64,000 nt of DNA from Streptomyces cavernae (GTDB lineage: Bacteria > Actinomycetota > Actinomycetes > Streptomycetales > Streptomycetaceae): positions 1 through 64,000 of the forward strand of contig NZ_ML137713.1 in NCBI RefSeq assembly GCF_004023625.1, given 5' to 3'. The translations under genes were made by a program, and so were the position numbers. A model generated the notes under the pieces. It was given only the letters and a program-made list of their open reading frames with translations. It ran no database searches and was not told where the DNA came from. Position 1 is the first letter of the stretch. Each line of letters starts with the position of its first letter. Shown here one piece after another: positions 27,201 to 34,006 of the stretch.

Positions 27201-28170
27201 GTTGGACGTTGACCGCCGCGCTGCCGGAGCGGGTCGCCGTACCGCCGGTCCCGGCAGCCCGGCCGGCGGAGTCGGCCGCGGAACCGCCACCGGACGCCGG
27301 ACTGTCGGCACGGACAGGAGCCGGGCCGCCCGCAACGGTCGGCGTCGGGCTGCCGAATGCGGCGGCGCGTGGGCCGACCGGGCCGGCCGCTGGGGATGGT
27401 TCGCCGTCGGGCGCCCCGGGGGCGGCCCAGCCCGGCGCGGTACGGCCCCCGGTCCCGGTGATGCCCATGGCGTCGTCCCGGCGCGCCACCGGCAGAGCCC
27501 GTCGCTGCCCGGCGGGCGGGGCGGACGCCCTGGTCAACGAGTCCGACCGGGACGGCCGGTGCTGCCGGGGCGGTACGGGCGTCACCCGGGGGCCCGCCGG
27601 TCGGGACGCCGTGACCGGACGCGGCGCGCGCTGCACCGGTGCCGTGTCGTCGCGCACGTCGTCCGCGGCCCCGGGGCGGTCGGCGCGCACCGGCGGAAGG
27701 GTGTGTGAGGGCGGTTCGAGTCCGGAGACGGGCCTCGCCGACGTGGTGAGCGCGTCCCTGACCAGGCCACCTGGTGCTCCGTCGAGGACGGCGTGGGACA
27801 GGGTCCCGGTGAAGGAGGGGTTCTGCCAGGTGCTGAGCCGCCCGCCGAACCCGGAGTCGGCGACACCGGTCCACCCGACGGCGGCCCGCTGGATCGGCGG
27901 CAACGCCACCCAGCCCGCCGCCGAGGCCGACCCGGGCGCCACGTCCCTGCCCGCATCCGCGGGTGCCCGCGCACCCGAGTCCGCACGAGCGGAACCGCCG
28001 CCTCCGGCAGCCGAGTTCGCATCGACGGCAGGGATCGTTGCGGAACTGCGGCCCTCGGCAGCAGAGTTCGCGTCGACGGCCGGGCTCGCCCCGGCAGCCG
28101 GGTCCGTCCCGGACGCGCGGCGCGCGGCCGTCGTCGCCGGGCCGCCCCTCAGTCGGTCGAGGAACCCCAC
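24262..28170 (-). CDS. Giant low-complexity eCIS protein with recurrent VQR motifs
   Basis: 1302 residues, GTG start at 28170 three bases after the previous stop. Only the ends and one inner block look folded: MGFLDRLRGG at the start, a Trp-containing block near residues 80-150 (GWVALPPIQRAAVGWTG), and an Arg/Leu-rich C-terminal helix (DFQLDELTHRLVGRITRLVR). The rest is Thr/Gly/Ser/Ala/Pro disorder with internal repeats: three 14-residue units around AAVNVQRATTGSG, and runs of 7-residue units such as TDSRGAG and SNRESGP. V/I-QR followed by A or T recurs about a dozen times. The gene stands where a tape measure might be expected, between tube and baseplate genes. Tape measure, scaffold or cargo adaptor are all guesses. 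Confidence 0.7.
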   Translation of the reverse strand: MGFLDRLRGGPATTAARRASGTDPAAGASPAVDANSAAEGRSSATIPAVDANSAAGGGGSARADSGARAPADAGRDVAPGSASAAGWVALPPIQRAAVGWTGVADSGFGGRLSTWQNPSFTGTLSHAVLDGAPGGLVRDALTTSARPVSGLEPPSHTLPPVRADRPGAADDVRDDTAPVQRAPRPVTASRPAGPRVTPVPPRQHRPSRSDSLTRASAPPAGQRRALPVARRDDAMGITGTGGRTAPGWAAPGAPDGEPSPAAGPVGPRAAAFGSPTPTVAGGPAPVRADSPASGGGSAADSAGRAAGTGGTATRSGSAAVNVQRATTGSGSAAVNVQRATTGSGSAAVNVQRATIGSGSTASAPGTSGPVGTAFGPGNPGPGRVPPTTERGAKATRPPGSTADRATAPIGTRTTGVGAGAATGAPADRSPGPDGAATVRPDAPRAASGKAGADAGRATTDSRGAGTDSWGAGTDSRGAGTDSRSASTDSRGSATDSRGSAVDSRGSAVERAKTTAGRDIAAAMPGNAGLNVQRATTGPSGTTSGQAATTTASDTTTTGTGNAGTARVQKATTTLGNSMTTGPTGTNTGPSRTGDGPSRVAGGLGRTADGQSRTANRGPSGTATGPSDTGVGPGGTTTEPSNMTVGRSRTATGPGHTAHGPSRTADSPHGTATGPSSTAVGSSVTAGGPSNRQSVPSNRQSVPSNRESGPSDRESGPRNRESGPRDAVVGVRRALIGSSGTSTASLGAATGPRDAVADPGGPAAHSGSPAVNVQRTTTGSSRTADSAAATGPAGTATGPGDPAPGPVHPTTDHGIRATRPGGPTVGPVGTATPPSRTRTTGIGDPGAGSTGTATSPGAPAGTAAAANPVVSGRGRGGPATPVPPGAPSVAGPRPVQRSASGPVRRMGLGAPTSGNVSTSGPGARPPVATATPPTSLPSAPPNSPDRPTNPTVAASHPPQRPLLGATLSAPPAGAKPLSGPPAVQRAAAVRQGTAPDRTPAAPDRTPGPGTRTPGTPTPAPAPIPAPAPAERPHRPPAVPLRAPATDPHAVQRATRIAPAENGGHASATGAPVRGLTPARALAPALAPAAPPAGPQRTPPAAVPLRRSAPGTAPAVQRAVAPRTPVGRAVPLLSAAPPLVTPGTIPQAPLRSSTFAAPPVVQRQAAAAPRTPQASGNGPGNIRANASAPAPAPAPAPIQRDTGRPPLPAPATTTTAVSPVSARGTSSRGSSGSGSADDPPPTPAPGEPPTGDTPVAKGHFDPRSLTDFQLDELTHRLVGRITRLVRTELRLDRERIGKLRDPRR
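26634..26790. repeat. 21-bp coding repeats in the giant eCIS gene
   Basis: About seven to eight degenerate 21-base units encode heptapeptides of the type TDSRGAG or VDSRGSA. A similar set of heptapeptides (SNRESGP type) lies at about 26005-26110. The 21-base period keeps the frame. Confidence 0.75.
27095..27220. repeat. Three 42-bp tandem repeats in the giant eCIS gene
   Basis: Three consecutive 42-base units (27095-27136, 27137-27178, 27179-27220), nearly identical, each encoding SAAVNVQRATTGSG. Diverged single copies occur at about 25836-25877 and 26560-26600 in the same gene, showing that the unit has spread within it. Confidence 0.9.
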
Positions 28171-28173
28171 GTC

Positions 28174-28332
28174 TCAGCCCTCCGCCCCGCCCCGCGTCAC
28201 CAGGGACGCGATCTGTTCCGTGTAGCGGCGGCGGTCCTGGTGTTCGAGGTCCAGGATCTCCTCCAGGCTCCAGTGGAAGTGGTAGGCGACGTACGCGATC
28301 TCCTCGTGCAGCCGGTCGGTCGCGTACGTCAC
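28174..28332 (-). CDS. Small eCIS protein, DUF6760-like
   Basis: 52 residues from GTG 28332, which overlaps the preceding stop by four bases (GTGA). The sequence has a helical core (LHEEIAYVAYHFHWSLEEIL, then DLEHQDRRRYTEQI), as in the short proteins encoded after tail assembly genes in actinobacterial contractile loci. It is probably a tail assembly chaperone partner of the protein at 28329-28835. A longer start at 28392 is possible but would overlap the upstream gene more. Confidence 0.7.
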   Translation of the reverse strand: MTYATDRLHEEIAYVAYHFHWSLEEILDLEHQDRRRYTEQIASLVTRGGAEG

Positions 28333-28835
28333 GATTCCCCCAGGCGGCTCCCGCCGAGTTCGACCTCGAAGGGTTCCGAGCAGTGAGGGCACTCCACGGC
28401 GGCACGGGTGTGGCCCTCGGCGTTGACCTGCCGGTAGAAGTCCTGCAGGAACGCGAGGTCGGAGGCGAACATGTTCTCCACCACCCCGTCGTGCACCATC
28501 GCCAGCGTGCCGAGGCGGGTGATGACCCGGCCCAGCAGGACCACCGACAGATAGGCGGGGTTCTCCTGGACGCGGACGTCCCGCAGCGGGATCAGCTCGT
28601 CCCGGGCGGTGGCCAGGCGCATCACACCGTCCCGGTGGACGGTGCCCGCATCGTCGACGTAGCCGCGCGGCAGCTCGAAGGGAAACTCCGTCCGCAGCTG
28701 CTGCGCCACCGACACCGGGGCGGGCGCGGGAGCGGGAGCCGGAGCGACGGTCTGCTCCGGCGGCGTCGCCGCCGTCGCCGGCACCGGTGCGTCCACGACC
28801 GGGCCCGCGCCCGCCCTGGCAGCCGTACGCCGCAT
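28329..28835 (-). CDS. eCIS tail assembly protein, possible assembly chaperone
   Basis: 168 residues. After a Pro/Ala-rich N-terminus (about 50 residues) comes a conserved part: FPFELPRGYVDDAGTVHRDG, MRLATARDELIPLRD, NPAYLSVVLLGRVITRLGTL. It ends with a CPHC pair (VECPHCSEPFEVEL) that could be half of a zinc site. The start at 28835 overlaps the tube stop (TAATG). It resembles phage tail assembly proteins encoded right after the tube gene; such proteins usually bind the tape measure before tube growth. Confidence 0.7.
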   Translation of the reverse strand: MRRTAARAGAGPVVDAPVPATAATPPEQTVAPAPAPAPAPVSVAQQLRTEFPFELPRGYVDDAGTVHRDGVMRLATARDELIPLRDVRVQENPAYLSVVLLGRVITRLGTLAMVHDGVVENMFASDLAFLQDFYRQVNAEGHTRAAVECPHCSEPFEVELGGSRLGES

Positions 28836-29278
28836 TACTCGATGACCAGTTCTTCGAAGACGATGGTCACGGTCTCGGTGAGCGCGGAGGCCTCGCCGGC
28901 CTTCAGGGCACTGGCGTCGATCTTGCTGCACCAGGCGTTGCGCATGTTGTACCGCTTCACCGGATTGTTCTGGTAATCCATCATGATGATGGAGGCGTTC
29001 TTGCGGGCCGTGCTCATCTGGCCGGAGATCGAGTCGTTGATCCACGTCGTGAACGCCGGGGACTGGGTCATTCCGCGCACCACGGTGCACTGCCCGTCCT
29101 TCTGCACGCCCGGCATGAGACTGACCTCGGGCCTGCCCTGCGCCGAGTTCGACAGGTGTTTGATGACGTCCTGTTCGATGCTGAGGCCGTTGACCTCCGC
29201 GAGGTACTCGACCATCACGCCGTCGATCTGGAGACCGAAATTGTGTGAGGTAAGGGCGTCACCCGGGCTGAGACTCAT
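28835..29278 (-). CDS. eCIS main inner-tube protein (gp19-like, Afp1-type)
   Basis: 147 residues of the contractile-tail tube family. Recognisable stretches are DALTSHNFGLQIDGVMVEYL, EVSLMPGVQKDGQCTVVRG, FTTWINDSI and the C-terminal ETVTIVFEELVIE. Hexameric rings of this protein stack to form the tube inside the sheath. It sits directly after the sheath gene, where the major tube gene is usually found. Its paralogue at 23649 is the likely initiator. Confidence 0.9.
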   Translation of the reverse strand: MSLSPGDALTSHNFGLQIDGVMVEYLAEVNGLSIEQDVIKHLSNSAQGRPEVSLMPGVQKDGQCTVVRGMTQSPAFTTWINDSISGQMSTARKNASIIMMDYQNNPVKRYNMRNAWCSKIDASALKAGEASALTETVTIVFEELVIE

Positions 29279-29409
29279 CTGTTCTCTGTCCTTCTGAGGG
29301 TTCTTGGTGATTGCGTACGAGACGCCGTACGGGGAGCCGTACGAGGCGGTGTGCGAGGGCTACGGGCGCAGGCCGACGGGCGCTGGCGGACGGGCGCAGG
29401 CGGCCGGTC

Positions 29410-30987
29410 CTACTCCTCCAACTCCCCGCTGCCGCTGGAGAACTGGGCCAGCCGGAAGATCACGAACTCGGCCGGCTTGACCGGGGCGATGCCGATCTCG
29501 CAGACCACGCGGCCGACGTCCACCGACTCCGGGGGGTTGGTCTCCTCGTCGCACTTGACGTAGAACGCCTCCTCGGGCCGCTGGCCGAAGAGGGCGCCGC
29601 TGCGCCACTCGTTGACGAGGAACGCCGAGACGTTGCGCCGGATCCGGGCCCACAGGTTGTGGTCGTTCGGCTCGAACACCACCCACTGGGTGCCGAGCAG
29701 GATCGACTCCTCCAGGTAGTTGAAGTACCGGCGGATGTTGAGATAGCGCCAGGCCGGGTCGGAGGACATGGTGCGAGCGCCCCAGACGCGGATGCCGCGG
29801 CCCGGGAAGGCGCGGATGCAGTTGACGCCGATGGGGTTGAGCAGGTCCTGCTCGCCGCGGGTGATCTGGAGCTCCAGGTCCACCGCGCCGCGTACGACCT
29901 CGTTGGCGGGCGCCTTGTGCACACCGCGCTCGAAGTCGTTGCGGGCCCAGATGCCGGCGACGTGGCCGCTCGGCGGGATCACGCGGGACTGGCCGGTGGC
30001 CGGATCGAAGACCTTGACCCAGGGGTAGTACAGAGCCGCGTACTTGGAGTCGTAGCCCGCGGTCTCCTGGCGCCAGACGCGGATCTGACGGGCATTCAGG
30101 CCCGGCGGCGGGTCGATGACGGCGACCCGGTCGCCCATCAGCTCGCAGTGCGCGATCAGACCGAGCTGGACCGCCTTCACGGCCTCCAGGTCGATCGCGC
30201 CGCGCTGGTAGGCGGCCATCAGGTCCGGGACGGCGACCATGGAGATCTCGTCCACGGCCTCCAGGCCGCCGAAGCCGGTGCGGTCCGCGGAGTCGCCGAG
30301 GTAGTGTGCCGGGCCGGGGTGGGCGTCGCTCGCCGCGGAGGGGGCGACCGGGACGGGGGCGGCGGGGGCCGCCAGCGCCACGGTCTGGTTCTCCGGCCGC
30401 GCCAGCTGCGCCGCGGGCGCCGACTCCTGCACGGTGATGAGCTTGGAGCGCTCCTTCACCTGGGTGACGACGTAGTTGCGGCCGCCCTTCTTGGCGGTCA
30501 CATCGAAGGTCTCGACGGGCTTGTCGCCGTCCTTGACGATCAGCTTGAAGCGCTCGGCCGGACCTTCGCCCTCGGGGTCGGCGACCTCGACGCTGAGCGA
30601 GCCGCCCGCAATGGCGGTCACGCTGAAGGTGCCCAGCTGCTTCGGCTCGCCCGCCGGGAGAGCGGCCGGTGCGGCGGACCCGCCGACGGCGGCCGGGGCA
30701 CCGCTGCCCGCCGCGCCCTCGGCCGTGCCGCCGACCCGCACGACGTACGCGGCGCTGCCGCCGTTGTTGAAGAACCCGTAGACCGAGTGCGCGAGGTAGT
30801 AGCCGTCGGTGAAGTCGCCGAAGGCCGCGACGTACTGGGACCAGTTGGTCACCAGCGTCGGCTGGTTCAGCGGCCCGGTCGGCGCGAGTCCGACGAAGGC
30901 CGCCACCGACGTGCCCACCCCCTCGATGGGACGCGAGCCGCTGGCCACCTCCTCGACGTATACGCCGGGCGACAGGTAGGACGGCAT
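29410..30987 (-). CDS. eCIS contractile sheath protein (gp18-like, Afp2-type)
   Basis: 525 residues. The N-terminus MPSYLSPGVYVEEVASGSRP and C-terminal half (GVNCIRAFPGRGIRVWGART, YLNIRRYFNYLEESI, SVDVGRVVCEIGIAPVKPAEF) are the standard sheath signatures. An Ala/Gly-rich insertion domain occupies about residues 85-250. A single sheath gene is present, unlike the three of Afp. It is the first gene of the leftward operon, and its promoter should lie in the 234-base divergent gap shared with the effector gene. Confidence 0.93.
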   Translation of the reverse strand: MPSYLSPGVYVEEVASGSRPIEGVGTSVAAFVGLAPTGPLNQPTLVTNWSQYVAAFGDFTDGYYLAHSVYGFFNNGGSAAYVVRVGGTAEGAAGSGAPAAVGGSAAPAALPAGEPKQLGTFSVTAIAGGSLSVEVADPEGEGPAERFKLIVKDGDKPVETFDVTAKKGGRNYVVTQVKERSKLITVQESAPAAQLARPENQTVALAAPAAPVPVAPSAASDAHPGPAHYLGDSADRTGFGGLEAVDEISMVAVPDLMAAYQRGAIDLEAVKAVQLGLIAHCELMGDRVAVIDPPPGLNARQIRVWRQETAGYDSKYAALYYPWVKVFDPATGQSRVIPPSGHVAGIWARNDFERGVHKAPANEVVRGAVDLELQITRGEQDLLNPIGVNCIRAFPGRGIRVWGARTMSSDPAWRYLNIRRYFNYLEESILLGTQWVVFEPNDHNLWARIRRNVSAFLVNEWRSGALFGQRPEEAFYVKCDEETNPPESVDVGRVVCEIGIAPVKPAEFVIFRLAQFSSGSGELEE

Positions 30988-31221
30988 GCTCTGCTCTCCT
31001 CGGGGTACGAGACAGGACGCCTCTCACCCTCACGCGCGAAGCGCATCGCCGAAACGTCCTCCGGGACCTGTTCGGGGGCAGAGCTGTTGCCCCGACGGGC
31101 AAGCCGACCCCGGCGCCTGCCCGGTCAGCCGCGCACACTGCCCGTGAGGCTGCCCCCCAGGCCCTCCCCGTACACGGCACCCGCACGTAAGGCTGGCGGA
31201 CCAGCCGTGGAGGGGAGCGCA

Positions 31222-32370
31222 GTGCGCGTACAGGAAGAACGCACCGACAAAGCCGGTGGCCGGGACAGCGCATCTCGGACCGTGCCGTCGCGCACACCCG
31301 CCGACCGGCTCCTGGCGCTGCAGCGCTCCGCGGGCAACGCGGCCGTGGCACGCGCCGTCGCCGAGCAGCGCCACGAGCACGACGGGAACTGCGGTCACGG
31401 CCCGTCGGTCCAGCGTTCCTCGGTGCACCAGGTGCTGCGTTCCCCCGGCCGGCCGCTGGACGAGCCGCTCAGGACCGAGATGGAGGGCCGCTTCGGCGGC
31501 GTCGACTTCAGCGGCGTACGCATCCACACGGACACCGTCGCCCAGCGGTCCGCGACGGAGATCGGCGCGCGGGCCTACACCTCCGGCAGCCATGTGGTGT
31601 TGGGCCCGGGCGGCACGGACAAGCACACCCTCGCCCACGAACTGCAGCACGTCCTGCAGCAGAGCCGGGGACCCGTTCCCGGCACCGACAACGGCAGCGG
31701 GCTGCGGGTCAGCAGCCCCGGCGACCACGCGGAGCGGGAGGCGGAGGACACCGCCCGGCGGGTGATGTCGGCCCCGGTGCAGCGCACGGCCGCGGACGGG
31801 CCGTCGGACACCGCCTCGGAGCCGGTCGTCGGTGACACCGTGCAGCGGGCCTACGTCGGCCAGCCGTACGTGCAGTACGGCAGCCTGGACCCGGGCGCCG
31901 GGGCCGGGACCTACATGAAGGCGGAACTGCACCCGGGACAGATCCCCCGGGGATCGTCCCCGCGCGTGAAGCCGTCGTGGTGGCCCAGGGGCAGCGGCGC
32001 CACCGCGCGGTGGTTCTCCACCTACATGGTCCAGGGCCACCTGCTCAACGACAACGTCGGCGGTCCCGGGGACACCCTGTACAACCTCACCCCCCTGACC
32101 AAGACCGGCAACGGCAACCACCACAGCATGGCCGAGTACAACGTGAAGAAGGAGATCGCCAACGGCAACATCGTCGAGTACGAAGTGTGGGCGATCTACG
32201 GCAAAGTGACCGGAGCGTCCCTCGGCGCGACCGGTTCCGTCGCGGCGGACATCGACACCTACTACTCGACGAAGATCCCGGAGCGACTGCAGGCGGAGAC
32301 CACCGTGTACGACCCGCAGGGCAATTACCTCTACGGCGAGTCCTGGGTCATCTACAACACGAAGTGGTGA
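31222..32370 (+). CDS. DUF4157 (eCIS core domain) protein, effector candidate with nuclease-like C-terminus
   Basis: 382 residues, GTG start at 31222 with AGGGGAG upstream. An LLALQRSAGNAAVAR segment precedes the DUF4157 domain (about 68-148) with HELQH at 139-143, the domain most often linked to eCIS cargo. Further VQR words are at about 63, 186 and 208. The unique C-terminal part (215-382) has GHLLNDNVGGPGDTLYNLTP (272-291) and a downstream NHHSMAE. That order resembles DNA/RNA non-specific endonucleases (GH, GG, NL.P, N..., E), though it is only a motif resemblance. The gene is divergent from the sheath gene and overlaps the membrane protein gene by four bases. No immunity gene is evident. 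Confidence 0.75.
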   Translation: MRVQEERTDKAGGRDSASRTVPSRTPADRLLALQRSAGNAAVARAVAEQRHEHDGNCGHGPSVQRSSVHQVLRSPGRPLDEPLRTEMEGRFGGVDFSGVRIHTDTVAQRSATEIGARAYTSGSHVVLGPGGTDKHTLAHELQHVLQQSRGPVPGTDNGSGLRVSSPGDHAEREAEDTARRVMSAPVQRTAADGPSDTASEPVVGDTVQRAYVGQPYVQYGSLDPGAGAGTYMKAELHPGQIPRGSSPRVKPSWWPRGSGATARWFSTYMVQGHLLNDNVGGPGDTLYNLTPLTKTGNGNHHSMAEYNVKKEIANGNIVEYEVWAIYGKVTGASLGATGSVAADIDTYYSTKIPERLQAETTVYDPQGNYLYGESWVIYNTKW

Positions 32371-33830
32371 GCGCCGACATGAGCCTGTGGACCTCCCTCG
32401 AACCCGCCTCCGCGACCGTCGATCCGGGCAGCAGCACCCGGGTACGGCTGCGCCTGCGCAACACCGGTGACGTCGTCGACGAGTACCGCTTCGAGCCCGT
32501 CGGTGACGTCGCGCCCTGGACGACGGTGGAGCCGCAGACGCTCCGGCTGTATCCGGGGACGACGGGCACGGTCGACCTGACGTTCGCGCCGCCGCGCACA
32601 CCGGACGCGACGGCGGGGCCGAATCCGTACGCCGTGCGCATCACGCCGACCGAGCACCCGGAGGCGGTCACCGTCCCGGAGGGCAACCTGACGATCACGC
32701 CCTTCACGGAGGTGCGGGCGGAACTCCTACCGCCCACCGTCAAGGGGCGGTTCCGGGGGCGGCCGAAGCTGGCCGTCGACAACCTCGGCAACACGAAGCT
32801 CACCGCCTCCGTCAGCGGGAGCGACAACGGCGATCAGCTCTCGTACGACCTGTACCCGAGCAACGTCCAGATCGAGCCGGGGCGTGCCGCCTTCGTGAAG
32901 GCCACGCTGAAACCCCGGCAGATCATCTGGTTCGGGTCCAAGGAGGAGCGGCCGTACACCTTCGCCGTGCAGCGCTCCGGAGTCGCGCCGCTCGACGTCG
33001 AGGGCACGTATGTGCAGCGCGGGTTCCTGCCGCGCTGGCTCGCCACCTTCCTCGGTGTCTTCATGGCGCTCGCGATCACCTTCGTGATGCTGTGGATCGC
33101 GTACAAGCCCCAGGTCCGCAGCGCCGCCACGGAGCGGCTCGACGAGGCCGGTGTCAGCACCCTGGCGCCCAGCCCCTCGGCGTCGCCTCCGCCGCCGCCG
33201 CCCATGCCGACCGCTCCCGCCACGACACCCCCGCCCGCGGCGCAGCCGCCGGCCGCCGGGGGCGAGGGCGGTGGCGGGGGCGGAGGCGGAGGCGGGGCGG
33301 GCGGTGGTTCCGAGGAGAAGAAGAAGGCTCCGGAGGAGACCGCGGCCACGGCCGTTCAGCGGCTGGCCGCGGACGACCCGGGCGGACGGCACATCTGCTA
33401 CCGGGCCTTCGTGAAGGACAAGGGCTGGACGGACGCGGTGTGCGACGGCGAAACGGCCGGCACGGTGGGCGAGAAACGGCCGATCAAGGCCCTCAACGTC
33501 GCGGTGGCCGGGACCAAGGGCACATCCAGCGCCGCCTTCATCCACAACCCGGGGTCGACCGACGGCAAGGGCTACTACAACAAGCCGTGGTCGGGCGTCC
33601 CCGACGGCATCGACAACTACTTCGGCACCGCCAAGCAGGACGCCGCCGACATGCTGGGCTTCACCATCAACGTCGACAACGGCGGTGGCGCGGTCTGCCA
33701 GACCGCCCACGTCCGCAACGAGGGCTGGCACGGCATGGGATGTGACAAGCCCGGCGAAGGCGAGGGCTTCATCTTCGGCGGCACCCTGAGCAACGACCTG
33801 TGGCTCGAAGCGGTCAAGTTGACCGTGTGA
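32367..33830 (+). CDS. eCIS-linked membrane protein with Ig-like domains and W-rich (ChW-like) repeats
   Basis: 487 residues from GTG 32367, coupled to the effector gene by a GTGA overlap; ATG 32379 is the alternative. Residues 1-215 form two beta-sandwich domains without a signal peptide. A membrane helix spans about 225-246, then come a Pro-rich and a Gly-rich linker (about 260-320) and a C-terminal domain (345-487) with two repeats of the clostridial hydrophobic-W type (RAFVKDKGWTDAV... ETAGTVGEKRPIKAL; AHVRNEGWHGMG). Topology should be inside N-terminus, outside C-terminus. I infer that it tethers the cytoplasmic particle or the effector to the cell wall. Confidence 0.75.
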   Translation: MSADMSLWTSLEPASATVDPGSSTRVRLRLRNTGDVVDEYRFEPVGDVAPWTTVEPQTLRLYPGTTGTVDLTFAPPRTPDATAGPNPYAVRITPTEHPEAVTVPEGNLTITPFTEVRAELLPPTVKGRFRGRPKLAVDNLGNTKLTASVSGSDNGDQLSYDLYPSNVQIEPGRAAFVKATLKPRQIIWFGSKEERPYTFAVQRSGVAPLDVEGTYVQRGFLPRWLATFLGVFMALAITFVMLWIAYKPQVRSAATERLDEAGVSTLAPSPSASPPPPPPMPTAPATTPPPAAQPPAAGGEGGGGGGGGGGAGGGSEEKKKAPEETAATAVQRLAADDPGGRHICYRAFVKDKGWTDAVCDGETAGTVGEKRPIKALNVAVAGTKGTSSAAFIHNPGSTDGKGYYNKPWSGVPDGIDNYFGTAKQDAADMLGFTINVDNGGGAVCQTAHVRNEGWHGMGCDKPGEGEGFIFGGTLSNDLWLEAVKLTV

Positions 33831-33844
33831 GGGTGCGGTTCACC

Positions 33845-33880
33845 GGTTCACCGGGCGTCTGTGAGTTCGCCCGGTGAACC
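33845..33880. terminator. Terminator between convergent eCIS transcripts
   Basis: GGTTCACCGGGCG (33845-33857) pairs perfectly with CGCCCGGTGAACC (33868-33880) around a 10-base loop, 15 bases past the membrane protein stop. It separates this gene from the leftward AAA+ gene and may act both ways. Confidence 0.85.
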
Positions 33881-34006
33881 GTGAAGTGGCCCTGCGACCA
33901 ACGGAGTTCGCCGGAGGCCCCTGCAAGTAACCCTGCGCGTATCGAAGGTCGGGCGGAGTTCCGGCAAGTGGCCCGCGCCTCCGGTGGTTTCGGCGTGTTC
34001 GCGCGG

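Noticed and set aside
24262..28170. Definite tape-measure assignment of the 1302-residue protein
   Set aside because: Position fits, but the composition (Thr/Gly/Ser/Pro disorder) differs from the helical tape measures known to me.
25952..28225. 757-codon rightward frame opposite the giant eCIS protein
   Set aside because: The leftward frame has the conserved ends and operon position; the opposite frame is a low-complexity mirror.
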